A stretch of 64,000 nucleotides of DNA from Pseudocitrobacter faecalis (GTDB lineage: Bacteria > Pseudomonadota > Gammaproteobacteria > Enterobacterales > Enterobacteriaceae), in NCBI GenBank assembly GCA_003315335.1, contig QNRL01000012.1, positions 1 to 64,000 on the forward strand. Reading direction: 5' to 3'. Positions 53,745 to 64,000 of this stretch are shown piece after piece. A program made the translations under genes and the position numbers. The first letter of the stretch is position 1; each line of letters begins with the position of its first letter. The notes beneath the pieces are model-generated. The model did not search any database and was not told the DNA's origin. It saw only the letters and a list, made by a program, of their open reading frames with translations.

Positions 53745-53772
53745 AAATGTGTTCTGAGGAACGATTTTCAAG
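53745..53772 (-). promoter_or_regulatory. Sigma-32 promoter of ibpAB
   Basis: On the minus strand the -35 box CTTGAAA (53772-53766) and the -10 box ACACATTT (53752-53745, consensus CCCCATnT) are 13 bp apart. The start would fall near 53738. Confidence 0.78.
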
Positions 53773-53948
53773 GGCGCGGGTCTTACTTTTTTTGCACTTT
53801 CGTGCTGAAGGCATAGACTGGGGTAGAGCACTATTGGTTAAAGTGCGACAGCCGCCACAGAGCGGGAAGCCAGGACTATCCATTTTCGCGACGGGTGGCT
53901 ATAACCCGTACAGATGAGCCCTCCCGGCTCCGATACGATGATTAAATC

Positions 53949-54281
53949 ATGATAAAAAATAATCTGCTTAAGCTGGCTCTGTTCAGTGGGATGATGTTAG
54001 TAGGCGGCTGCTCAAGCGTGATGTCGCATACGGGTGGCAAAGAGGGTACGTATCCGGGCACGCGAGCAAGCGCGACCATGCTCGGCGATGAGGACAACAA
54101 CTGGGGAACCAAATCGCTGGTGGCGCTCGATATGCCATTCACAGCGGTGATGGATACCCTGCTGCTGCCGTGGGACATGTTCCGCACCGATAACTCCGTG
54201 CGTTCGCGTGTCGAAAAGAGCGAGCAGGAGACGCTGGCGACGAACTCCGTTATTCCGCCAGCGCCGATGCCTTCGCCGTAA
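53949..54281 (+). CDS. yidQ: Lipoprotein YidQ (DUF1375)
   Basis: The 110-residue protein has a lipoprotein signal (MIKNNLLKLALFSGMMLVGGC, Cys21 as the lipid site) and the conserved run PFTAVMDTLLLPWDMFRTDNSVRSR. It matches E. coli YidQ, function unknown. It is divergent from ibpA and convergent with yidR, one base apart. Confidence 0.92.
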   Translation: MIKNNLLKLALFSGMMLVGGCSSVMSHTGGKEGTYPGTRASATMLGDEDNNWGTKSLVALDMPFTAVMDTLLLPWDMFRTDNSVRSRVEKSEQETLATNSVIPPAPMPSP

Positions 54282-54282
54282 T

Positions 54283-55509
54283 TCAGAGGCCGGTTTCGGT
54301 TATCCACAGCTGACGGAAGCCCGCCGTCTCTTCCATCCAGGCTATGTAATGGCCATCGGGTGAGAAAACGACGGCATCGGCAGACGGCGGGTTACCGTGA
54401 TCGGTTGTCAAAAAGCGCACGCTCCCGCTCGCCGCATCGGCTATCGCGATTCTATTTTCCAGCACAAAACCCAGCGCATTTCCCGACGGATGCCAGTTAA
54501 ACGCCGACTGAATGTCACTTTCTACATGGGTAAGCTGGCGCGGCTCTCCGCCTTCTGGCGATACCAGCCACAGCTGAACCACACCGTTTGTATCGCGCAT
54601 CAGCACCGCGATTTCCGTGCCTTGTGGGTTGCAGCGCACCCAGTGACGCGGCACATTCACAAGCCCCGGGTACGCCCGTTGATGCGTGAAGGTTAAACGA
54701 CGCTGCACCACGCCTGCGGGCGGTGCGGGTAGCGTGGTTTCCGTTCCAGCCAGCGGCGCATCACCCGCCAGCTTCCAGCCCTGCGCGGTTTTAGGCAGCG
54801 CGACAATAAACAGCTCAGGCACTTTCTCGCCCTTCACCGACAGCGTATCGCCAATAAACGCCAGCGTCTCATTCCCCACCCAGCCCTCTTCATAGGCGCG
54901 ATTGATCTCGTCACTCCCCGGCTTTGGCGCAGGCGTGGTTTTACTCACCAGCACGCACCAGTGGCTACCGCTGTATTCACGCGGATGCTGAGCAGGAACG
55001 TTGACCGGGCCAAATGGTACGGCAACACCAACGTTGCGCAGGTCATGCGCCGGGTTGTATTCGTGCATCACGTGGTCGTTATAGGTAAAGCTGACATTCT
55101 CACCGTTAGGGCTAAACACATGCACGTGACTCCCGCCACGCAGCGCGCCAGGCGTATAAGGCGCGGTGATATCCATTGCATCCAGATTGGTGGTCGTACC
55201 GTTTTCAGCGATCACACCACGGCGATGGTGAAAATCGTACTGCCAGCCGGCATCCGGATTCTCCGGGCCATGGATAAACACATATTTCTCGCGCTGAGGA
55301 TGAACAGTCACCACGCCAATGTGCGCGCCCTGCGTGGCGCGGTAAATCACGTCGAGCTCGCCGGTACGGATGTTTACGCGCTCAATCGTCTCGCCGGTAA
55401 ACGACGCGCCGGAAGGGCGAACATCAAAGACCAGCCACTGGCTGTCCGGGGTCCAGGTATTGATGTTGGTAAGTTGATGATGTCGCGGGGCAAAGGTGAC
55501 CTGTTTCAT
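54283..55509 (-). CDS. yidR: YidR, DUF3748 beta-propeller-like protein
   Basis: The 408-residue protein contains WD40/TolB-like repeats (SHVHVFSPNGENVSFTYND, RCNPQGTEIAVLMRDTNGVVQLWLVSPEGGEPRQLT, ADAVVFSPDGHYIAWM), suggesting a six- or seven-bladed propeller. It has no signal peptide and no catalytic motif that I can name. It matches E. coli YidR, function unknown. I chose ATG 55509 because of the CAGGAC ribosome site eight bases before it; starts at 55542 or 55545 are possible. Confidence 0.88.
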   Translation of the reverse strand: MKQVTFAPRHHQLTNINTWTPDSQWLVFDVRPSGASFTGETIERVNIRTGELDVIYRATQGAHIGVVTVHPQREKYVFIHGPENPDAGWQYDFHHRRGVIAENGTTTNLDAMDITAPYTPGALRGGSHVHVFSPNGENVSFTYNDHVMHEYNPAHDLRNVGVAVPFGPVNVPAQHPREYSGSHWCVLVSKTTPAPKPGSDEINRAYEEGWVGNETLAFIGDTLSVKGEKVPELFIVALPKTAQGWKLAGDAPLAGTETTLPAPPAGVVQRRLTFTHQRAYPGLVNVPRHWVRCNPQGTEIAVLMRDTNGVVQLWLVSPEGGEPRQLTHVESDIQSAFNWHPSGNALGFVLENRIAIADAASGSVRFLTTDHGNPPSADAVVFSPDGHYIAWMEETAGFRQLWITETGL

Positions 55510-55547
55510 TACGCAGTCCTGATTCGAGACAATTTGCGTCATCATAC

Positions 55548-55563
55548 TTCACAAGGACTTCAC
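55548..55563. promoter_or_regulatory. CreB-binding tag upstream of cbrA
   Basis: TTCAC-AAGGAC-TTCAC is an exact match to the cre tag TTCACN6TTCAC, 46 bp before cbrA, a known member of the CreBC regulon. Confidence 0.85.
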
Positions 55564-55609
55564 TTTCAGGCTTTAGCGTAACGCTATCTCAACAACGGCG
55601 AGCAGCAAA

Positions 55610-56671
55610 ATGGCACATTTCGACGTGGCGATTATCGGGTTAGGCCCCGCAGGTTCGGCGCTGGCGCGCCAGTTAGCAGGCAAAATGCGCGTGATTGCGC
55701 TGGATAAAAAACGTCAGTGCGGCAGCGAAGGTTTCACCAAACCCTGCGGTGGCCTGCTGGCCCCGGATGCGCAACGGGCGTTTATTCGCGACGGTATTAC
55801 CCTTCCCGTGAAGGTGATCGCCAACCCACAGATTTTCAGCGTTAAAACCGTCGATGTGGCCGCCGGACTCACCCGCAATTACCCGCGCAGCTATATCAAT
55901 ATTAATCGCCATGCGTTTGATTTATGGATGAAATCGTTAATTCCCGACGTGGTGACCGTTCATCACGACACACTGTGCCGAAAGGTATGGCGCGAAGATG
56001 ACGAGTGGCACATTTCGTTTCAGGCTGACGGCCTGGAACAGCACATTACCGCCCGCTATCTGGTCGGTGCTGACGGGGCAAATTCTCTGGTGCGCCGCCA
56101 TCTTTATCCCGAACATCAGATCCGTAAATACCTGGCCATCCAGCAGTGGTTCGCCGAAGCGCACGCCGTGCCGTTTTACGCCTGCATTTTTGATAACACG
56201 GTGACGGATTGCTATTCGTGGAGCATCAGCAAAGACGGCTATTTTATCTTTGGCGGTGCTTATCCGATGAAAGACGGTCAGGCACGCTTTGAGGCGCTGA
56301 AAGCGAAGATGACAGATTTTGCCTTTCATTTCGGCGAACCCGTGAAAAGCGAGAAATGTACGGTGCTGTTTCCCTCGCGCTGGGGAGATTTTGTGTGCGG
56401 CAAAGAGAATGCATTTCTGATTGGCGAAGCGGCGGGATTTATCAGCGCCAGTTCGCTGGAGGGGATCAGTTATGCGCTGGATAGTGCGGAGTTGCTCAGT
56501 CAGGTTCTACAGGGGCAACGTGAAGACGCCAACCGCGCCTATACGCGCTCGACGTTCAGTCTGCGCCTGAAACTGCTGGGAAAAATCATTAAAGCCAGAA
56601 TACTGACACAGCCGCGCTTGCGAAAAGCCATTATGCGCAGCCGTATCAGCGATATTCGCGTGCGTGATTAA
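55610..56671 (+). CDS. cbrA: CbrA, CreB-regulated FAD-dependent oxidoreductase (geranylgeranyl-reductase-like)
   Basis: The 353-residue flavoprotein has the N-terminal dinucleotide fold [30 protein letters not shown] and the second FAD motif [28 protein letters not shown] near residue 272. It matches E. coli CbrA (YidS), which is induced by CreBC and linked to colicin E2 tolerance; its chemical reaction is not known. The cre tag upstream supports the same control. It overlaps convergent yidA by 4 bp. The E. coli dgo genes that lie between cbrA and yidA are absent. Confidence 0.94.
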   Translation: MAHFDVAIIGLGPAGSALARQLAGKMRVIALDKKRQCGSEGFTKPCGGLLAPDAQRAFIRDGITLPVKVIANPQIFSVKTVDVAAGLTRNYPRSYININRHAFDLWMKSLIPDVVTVHHDTLCRKVWREDDEWHISFQADGLEQHITARYLVGADGANSLVRRHLYPEHQIRKYLAIQQWFAEAHAVPFYACIFDNTVTDCYSWSISKDGYFIFGGAYPMKDGQARFEALKAKMTDFAFHFGEPVKSEKCTVLFPSRWGDFVCGKENAFLIGEAAGFISASSLEGISYALDSAELLSQVLQGQREDANRAYTRSTFSLRLKLLGKIIKARILTQPRLRKAIMRSRISDIRVRD

Positions 56672-57480
56672 TTCAGCGCAAACTTCTCAATGGCGTACGC
56701 CACGCCATCGTCAAGGTTGGATTTGGTGACAAAATTCGCTGCTTCCTTCACTGACGGAATGGCGTTATCCATCGCCGCGCCAACGCCTGCGAATTCAATC
56801 ATTGCGATGTCGTTTTCCTGATCGCCAATCGCCATGATCTCTTCGGGTTTGATACCCAGCGCGTCGGCCAGCGATTTCACGCCAGTGCCTTTATTGACGC
56901 GTTTATCGAGGATTTCGAGGAAGTACGGCGCACTTTTCAGCACGGTGTACTTCTCTTTCACTTCTGCCGGAATTTTAGCAATAGCTTTATCCAGGATAGC
57001 AGGCTCATCAATCATCATCACTTTCAGGAATTGCGTCGCCGGATCCATTTTTTCGGCTTCACAGAAGACCAGCGGAATAGTGGCAACGTAGGATTCATGC
57101 ACCGTGTAATAGCTGATGTCGCGGTTGGCAGTATAAAGCGTATTGCGATCGAGGGCGTGGAAATGCGAGCCCACGTCACGCGCGAGTTGCTCCAGGTAGC
57201 GGTAGTCATCATAGCCCAGCGCGGTTTGCGCGACAGTACTGCCATCGCCCGCTTTCTGCACCAGCGCACCGTTGTAGGTGATGCAGTAATCGCCCGGCTG
57301 TTCCATGTGCAGCTCTTTCAGGTAGCTGTGCACGCCTGCGTATGGACGGCCCGTGGTCAGCACCACATTAACGCCACGCGCACGGGCGTCGGCGATCGCT
57401 TTTTTGACCGCTGGAGAGATGGTATGGTCCGGCAACAGCAAGGTTCCGTCCATGTCGATTGCAATAAGTTTGATAGCCAT
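56668..57480 (-). CDS. yidA: Sugar phosphatase YidA (HAD, Cof type)
   Basis: The 270-residue HAD-superfamily hydrolase has the nucleophile motif [10 protein letters not shown] (Asp9, Asp11), the second-motif region [11 protein letters not shown], a type IIB cap, and the metal motif [16 protein letters not shown] near residue 219. YidA dephosphorylates small sugar phosphates such as erythrose-4-phosphate in vitro. It sits before yidB and gyrB as in E. coli. Confidence 0.95.
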   Translation of the reverse strand: MAIKLIAIDMDGTLLLPDHTISPAVKKAIADARARGVNVVLTTGRPYAGVHSYLKELHMEQPGDYCITYNGALVQKAGDGSTVAQTALGYDDYRYLEQLARDVGSHFHALDRNTLYTANRDISYYTVHESYVATIPLVFCEAEKMDPATQFLKVMMIDEPAILDKAIAKIPAEVKEKYTVLKSAPYFLEILDKRVNKGTGVKSLADALGIKPEEIMAIGDQENDIAMIEFAGVGAAMDNAIPSVKEAANFVTKSNLDDGVAYAIEKFALN

Positions 57481-57601
57481 GAATACCCCAGGTTAGATGA
57501 GTCCTTCCTCATGCTAACGCGATTCCGCTCAAAAAACAGCAGCCGTGACGGGTTAAAACGGGGATGCAACGCACCCGGCGAGCTCCCCTTTTGTTGCGGG
57601 A

Positions 57602-58003
57602 TTAGCCGAAAAGTTTGCCACTTTTCAGCAGATCCATTCCTGCGCTGAGTAAATCGTTATGCGCCTTCGGGTCAACTTCCCCCTGCGGCGAGAGCGCATC
57701 AATGATTTTCGGCAGATATTCTGCCAGCATAGTCGACGCGGAACCGGTATCAATGCCCAGTTTTTGGCCGAGATCGGAAACCGCTGGCGTGCCCAGCGCT
57801 GATTCAAGCTGATCACCACTCACCGGCTGGTTGCTGTCCTGATTGCTGATCCACGACGACAGAATGTCTCCCAGCCCACCGTTTTGCAGTTTTTGCAGCA
57901 GTGCCTGAATTCCGCCCTGCTCGTTCACCCAGTTCAGGATAGCCTGATACTTCCCGGCGTCGCCGTTAAGAAACGAGCCAACAACTTCATCAAAAAGCCC
58001 CAT
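57602..58003 (-). CDS. yidB: YidB, DUF937 protein
   Basis: The 133-residue cytoplasmic protein begins MGLFDEVVGSFLNGDAGKYQ and has the DUF937 helical repeat (VSGDQLESALGTPAVSDLGQKLGIDTGSASTMLAEYLPKIIDALSPQGEVDP). It matches E. coli YidB, function unknown. In E. coli gyrB lies directly beside it; here a two-gene operon has entered the gap. Confidence 0.93.
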   Translation of the reverse strand: MGLFDEVVGSFLNGDAGKYQAILNWVNEQGGIQALLQKLQNGGLGDILSSWISNQDSNQPVSGDQLESALGTPAVSDLGQKLGIDTGSASTMLAEYLPKIIDALSPQGEVDPKAHNDLLSAGMDLLKSGKLFG

Positions 58004-58119
58004 TTTCCACTCCTTTTAGTGGTGAATATGTGATGAAGGAAGTATAGGTCAGCGAGCGCACTGTGCCGGGCAATTGTCGATAATCGGTCTGATGCGAATT
58101 TTGTGATCGCCCACGAAAT

Positions 58120-58135
58120 AAGGGAACGTTCCCTT
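58120..58135. promoter_or_regulatory. Perfect 16-bp palindrome upstream of the orphan PTS operon
   Basis: AAGGGAACGTTCCCTT is fully self-complementary, with the AACGTT centre typical of LacI-family operators. It lies 124 bp before the permease start. Just upstream, TTTTGTGATCG (58100-58110) looks like one half of a CRP site. No LacI-type gene is adjacent. Confidence 0.68.
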
Positions 58136-58258
58136 TTACGATAAATGACAGCGTTGATACTCTTGACTAATAAATATTAGCACGCGAAAGACATCCATTT
58201 TAAAAATATTATTTAGATAAGCAATGAGATAGCCAACCATATATTAACCACTCAAATA

Positions 58259-59902
58259 ATGGATCACCCCATGAGAGCGAAATTACAGGACTATTTCTCT
58301 GCGCTCGGTCGCTCATTTATTCCTGCCGTCGCAGTAATGAGCTGCTTTGCATTATTATTATCAATAGGCGCGGTACTCAAAAACCCCCACTCCGCTGCCG
58401 ATCTCCCCTTACTTCAATCATCGGGCATTATATTTATCGCTAACCTTCTGACCCAAACCGGGATGGTGATTATTGCTTATATGCCGCTGATATTTTGCCT
58501 TTCTATCGCGATTGGTATGGCGGAAAAAGGCAAGAAAGAAACCGCCGCACTTTCAGCACTTATTGGCTACATCTTTATGCTGGTTTTTTCCGGATTAATG
58601 CTTAATGCAGCCGGAATGCTGTTGAAACCGGATGTGGCCGTAAATGCACAAAATAATGTGCTGGCAATTTCTCAAACTATGGCGATGCGCCAGGCAATGC
58701 AAAACGTCGTACTGGGCATCCAAACCGTGGATACCGGTGTACTGGGCGGTATTATGATCGGCGCGCTGTCTGCGGCGATAACGAATCACAACAGTACACG
58801 TAAGCTGCCGTTAATCTTTGGGTTTTATCAGGGTCGGCACCTTCCGCCTATACTTTCCGGCCTGAGCGGATTAGTCATTGGTTTACTTATTCCCTTTGTC
58901 TGGCCGTGGGTTGGTGGTGGTTTATATTACGCGGCTTCAGCACTGGCGAAAGCCGGAGTGGTCGGTTCATTTGTATTCGGTTTTATTGAAAAACTGCTGT
59001 TGCCAACCGGGTTACAGCATGTCTGGTATTCGCTGGTGCACTACACGCCGGTCGGCGGAACGCTTGAGATTGGTGGACAGACGTACGTTGGCACAAAAGC
59101 CATCACCGTTGCAGCGCTGGCGACTGCGGATTTTAACGAGAATATCCATCAGATAACCCGGCTATGGCTCGGTCAGGGAGATACACCGGGTAAAGTATTT
59201 GGTATTCCCGGCGCGCTAATCGGTATCTGGCTGGCGGCAAAAGATCGCCAGCGCGTAAAAACAGTCGCAATTTCCGCTGCCGTCGCTGCAATATTTGCGG
59301 GCGTCGTCGAGCCATTTACGTTTATGTATATGTTTCTCGCACCGCCATTATTTTTAATCGACTGTACTTTGCAAGGGCTCTCTTTTGCAATTCTCGATGC
59401 AACACATACTTCTTATCTTGGCGGCAGTACATTAATCGAGATTCTCTTCAACGGCATATTACAGGGACACAAATCGACCTGGATACCGATTGTTCTTCTC
59501 GGTATTGCACTGTTCTTTATCTACCTCTTTACCTTTAAATGGTATATCGAGAAATTCAATATTCCCACACCGGGCCGCGAAGGGACTGACGATACCGATG
59601 CGGTAAAAGAGCTTGAAATTCGTGCATCAACACTCTTGCGCCAAAATACGTCTACCGAGGAGGTTGCTAAAGAGATTCTGAGAAAACTGGGCGGTAAGGT
59701 AAATATTAAGGAGATTAACAACTGCATTTCACGGTTGCGTATCAAAATTAACGACCCGCTGTTGGTTGATATGAGCGGAATGAAAACCATCACTGATGCG
59801 CTGGGCGTGACACATCCCGCTCCCGATGAATTCCATATTATTTTTGGCATGCACGTAAGCGAGTATCGCGATGCCTTTGATAGCGTCGTTGAGACGGCGT
59901 AA
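58259..59902 (+). CDS. Glucose-superfamily PTS permease EIICB, substrate unknown
   Basis: The 547-residue protein has a IIC domain of about ten spans (residues 1 to about 440; for example GIQTVDTGVLGGIMIGALSAAI and VEPFTFMYMFLAPPLFLIDC) and a C-terminal IIB domain with the phosphorylated cysteine at residue 489 in KEINNCISRLRIKI. No IIA domain is fused, so it should depend on Crr. It is a distant relative of MalX and GlvC. The start is ATG 58259 or ATG 58271; neither has a strong ribosome site. A flavoprotein gene follows after 9 bp, an unusual PTS partner. The pair lies between yidB and gyrB, where E. coli has nothing. Confidence 0.9.
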   Translation: MDHPMRAKLQDYFSALGRSFIPAVAVMSCFALLLSIGAVLKNPHSAADLPLLQSSGIIFIANLLTQTGMVIIAYMPLIFCLSIAIGMAEKGKKETAALSALIGYIFMLVFSGLMLNAAGMLLKPDVAVNAQNNVLAISQTMAMRQAMQNVVLGIQTVDTGVLGGIMIGALSAAITNHNSTRKLPLIFGFYQGRHLPPILSGLSGLVIGLLIPFVWPWVGGGLYYAASALAKAGVVGSFVFGFIEKLLLPTGLQHVWYSLVHYTPVGGTLEIGGQTYVGTKAITVAALATADFNENIHQITRLWLGQGDTPGKVFGIPGALIGIWLAAKDRQRVKTVAISAAVAAIFAGVVEPFTFMYMFLAPPLFLIDCTLQGLSFAILDATHTSYLGGSTLIEILFNGILQGHKSTWIPIVLLGIALFFIYLFTFKWYIEKFNIPTPGREGTDDTDAVKELEIRASTLLRQNTSTEEVAKEILRKLGGKVNIKEINNCISRLRIKINDPLLVDMSGMKTITDALGVTHPAPDEFHIIFGMHVSEYRDAFDSVVETA

Positions 59903-59911
59903 GGATAAAAG

Positions 59912-61174
59912 ATGTCAGAAACAACGCACATTATGCTTGAGGCACCTTATTATGCCCAGGCTGACGTTATCGTCGTCGGCGCCGGCCCCGCAGGCGTCGC
60001 CGCAGCGATTTCTGCGGCCCGTAGCGGCGCGAGTGTCATTCTGGTTGAACGTTCCGGGCAACCGGGCGGAATGGCGACCCTCGGTACAGTCAGTATATTT
60101 ATGACGATTGGTAATCTGACCGGAATTTATCGCGAAATTATTGCCGCTATTCGTCCCGATTTTTTACTGCAAAATGCACAGCCTGAAAATCTCAAAATTC
60201 AGTTCAATCCTTTGCTGTTACGCTACCATTTGAACAGGATGATCGAGCGGGAAAATATTCAGTTGCTTTATCACACCGATTTCATCACCCCGCTAATGGT
60301 GGGCTGTGCGGTAACAGGGGTGGTGGTGAAAACACGGGAAGGCTTGAAAACGCTAAAAGGCCGCGTAGTGATTGATTGCACCGGGAATGCGGAAGTCGCC
60401 ATTGCCGCCGGCGCGCCTTATAAAACCGGCCGCGATGAAGATGGTTTAACACAGCCGATGACCCTGATGTTCCAGATGCAGAATACCGGTAGCCCGGTAC
60501 AGGCAGAATTGCCTGACGGATGTTATCACTATGAAACCGTGGCCGATCTTCCCCAGGGCCGTCGCTTGTTATGGGAGTTAAAGCCTGACGGTACGCTTAT
60601 CGTCAATATGACGCGCGTAAAAGGCAACGGCGCGCTGATTGCGGACAGCAGCCACGCGGAAGTTGAGGGGCTAAAGCAGGTATTTTCTGTTGCCTACTAT
60701 TTGCAGCGTAATGGCTTTGAAAACTACATTTTGTCGCATATCGCCGCCGAAACAGGCGTTCGCGAAAGTCATCGTATCTGTGGAAGGTACACGCTCACAG
60801 AAGACGATCTGCTCAACGCGCGTCGCTTTGAAGATGTCATCGCACAAACGAATTATGAAATTGATATTCATAGCCCTCTGGGCGAAAAAGCCTGCCATGA
60901 GCGAAAGATTGATAGTTACGACATTCCCTATCGCTGTCTGGTGCCACAAAACATCAAAGGTCTGTTAGTTGCCGGACGTTCGCTATCGGCAAGCCATGTC
61001 GCACTCTCTTCCGCGCGTGTGATGCCGACCTGTTTTGCACTGGGTCAGGCTGCAGGTATTGCGGCTTCACTGGCGGTGGACGCGGAATGCGCGGTGGCGG
61101 ATATTTCGATTGAGGGAGTCCACCAGCAGATGAAAAAGCAGGGGGTGGTTTTCACAAAAAAAACGCCTGAATAA
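59912..61174 (+). CDS. FAD-dependent oxidoreductase (FAD_oxidored family), PTS-linked
   Basis: The 420-residue flavoprotein has the N-terminal FAD fold DVIVVGAGPAGVAAAISAARSGASVILVERSGQPGGMAT at about residues 18-56, the mid motif GRVVIDCTGNAEVAIAAG, and a C-terminal FAD region (GLLVAGRSLSASHVALSSARVMPTCFALGQAAGIAASLAV). This pattern fits the FAD_oxidored (PF12831-type) group. The start MSETTHIMLEAPYY follows AAGGATAAAAG at 59902. Co-transcription with the PTS gene suggests that it oxidises or reduces the imported sugar phosphate, perhaps to a keto sugar that can be cleaved without a glycosidase. That role is inference; no hydrolase is in the operon. Confidence 0.88.
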   Translation: MSETTHIMLEAPYYAQADVIVVGAGPAGVAAAISAARSGASVILVERSGQPGGMATLGTVSIFMTIGNLTGIYREIIAAIRPDFLLQNAQPENLKIQFNPLLLRYHLNRMIERENIQLLYHTDFITPLMVGCAVTGVVVKTREGLKTLKGRVVIDCTGNAEVAIAAGAPYKTGRDEDGLTQPMTLMFQMQNTGSPVQAELPDGCYHYETVADLPQGRRLLWELKPDGTLIVNMTRVKGNGALIADSSHAEVEGLKQVFSVAYYLQRNGFENYILSHIAAETGVRESHRICGRYTLTEDDLLNARRFEDVIAQTNYEIDIHSPLGEKACHERKIDSYDIPYRCLVPQNIKGLLVAGRSLSASHVALSSARVMPTCFALGQAAGIAASLAVDAECAVADISIEGVHQQMKKQGVVFTKKTPE

Positions 61175-61188
61175 ATTCAGGCGTTTCG
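61153..61188 (-). terminator. Terminator of gyrB on the minus strand
   Basis: AAACGCCTGAA and TTCAGGCGTTT pair around TAAA. Read on the minus strand the stem is followed by eight T residues, so it ends transcription coming from gyrB. It overlaps the last codons of the convergent flavoprotein gene. Confidence 0.85.
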
Positions 61189-61200
61189 TGTCGGCATTGT

Positions 61201-61277
61201 TTGCCGGATGCGGCTATCGCCTTATCCGGCCTACCAATGTTATCTGTAGGCCCGGTAAGCGCAGCGCCACCGGGCGA
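61201..61277. repeat. BIME: two REP units between the flavoprotein gene and gyrB
   Basis: TTGCCGGATGCGG...CCTTATCCGGCCTACC (61201-61238) is followed by an inverted unit, GTAGGCCCGGTAAGCGCAGC and GCCACCGGGC (61246-61277). This is the usual paired-REP mosaic at a gene end. Confidence 0.9.
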
Positions 61278-61288
61278 TTGCCAACGGC

Positions 61289-64000
<2,712 letters not shown>

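Overview
The window is chromosomal DNA of a gammaproteobacterium in the family Enterobacteriaceae. Many genes are recognisably close to their E. coli counterparts (priA, cytR, ftsN, hslVU, ilvBN, emrD, the yid cluster, gyrB), but gene order and accessory content are not those of E. coli. I infer a relative in the Enterobacter/Leclercia/Lelliottia/Citrobacter group; the sequence alone does not fix the genus. No rRNA, tRNA, CRISPR array, insertion sequence or prophage was seen.

Layout. (1) 1-4260: the N-terminal half of a PAAR-Rhs polymorphic toxin (runs off the left edge) and its type VI secretion spike VgrG, both minus strand. (2) 4.5-13.0 kb: a conserved housekeeping block: rpmE, priA, cytR, ftsN, hslV, hslU, menA, rraA. 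(3) 13.0-32.2 kb: an accessory region with two different outer-membrane porins, a second cyclopropane-fatty-acid synthase followed by an unlisted 39-residue membrane protein, an old-yellow-enzyme reductase, a BhsA-like periplasmic protein, a divergent TetR/MFS pair, an Eef-like RND tripartite efflux operon with its TetR repressor and a trailing Bcr-type exporter, and murQP for N-acetylmuramate use. (4) 32.3-57 kb: a block in the same orientation as the E. coli 82-83 min region: yicL, yicS, nepI, yicN, ilvNB with its leader peptide, emrD, dsdA (an insertion relative to E. coli), the sulfatase module yidKJHGF, yidL, intact glvAC with its GntR regulator, yidE, ibpAB, yidQ, yidR, cbrA, yidA, yidB. 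(5) 58.1-61.2 kb: a PTS permease plus FAD oxidoreductase operon that I cannot assign to a known pathway. (6) gyrB and the 3' end of recF.

The housekeeping block 2 is inverted relative to block 4 when compared with E. coli, as expected from an inversion spanning the replication origin whose junction now carries region 3. Four copies of a roughly 105-bp composite palindromic repeat lie in or next to accessory genes; one copy supplies the stop codon and last residues of the EefC-like protein. Canonical REP/BIME elements sit at several gene ends.

Regulation visible in the sequence includes two sigma-32 promoters (hslVU, ibpAB), ROSE-type thermometers before ibpA and ibpB, the ivbL attenuator, a CreB tag before cbrA, a class II CRP site before murQ, and strong operator palindromes before the Eef regulator, the orphan PTS operon, the second porin and glvC. 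The best candidate for an undescribed system is the PTS-flavoprotein pair at 58259-61174; the Cfa paralogue with its small membrane partner is second.
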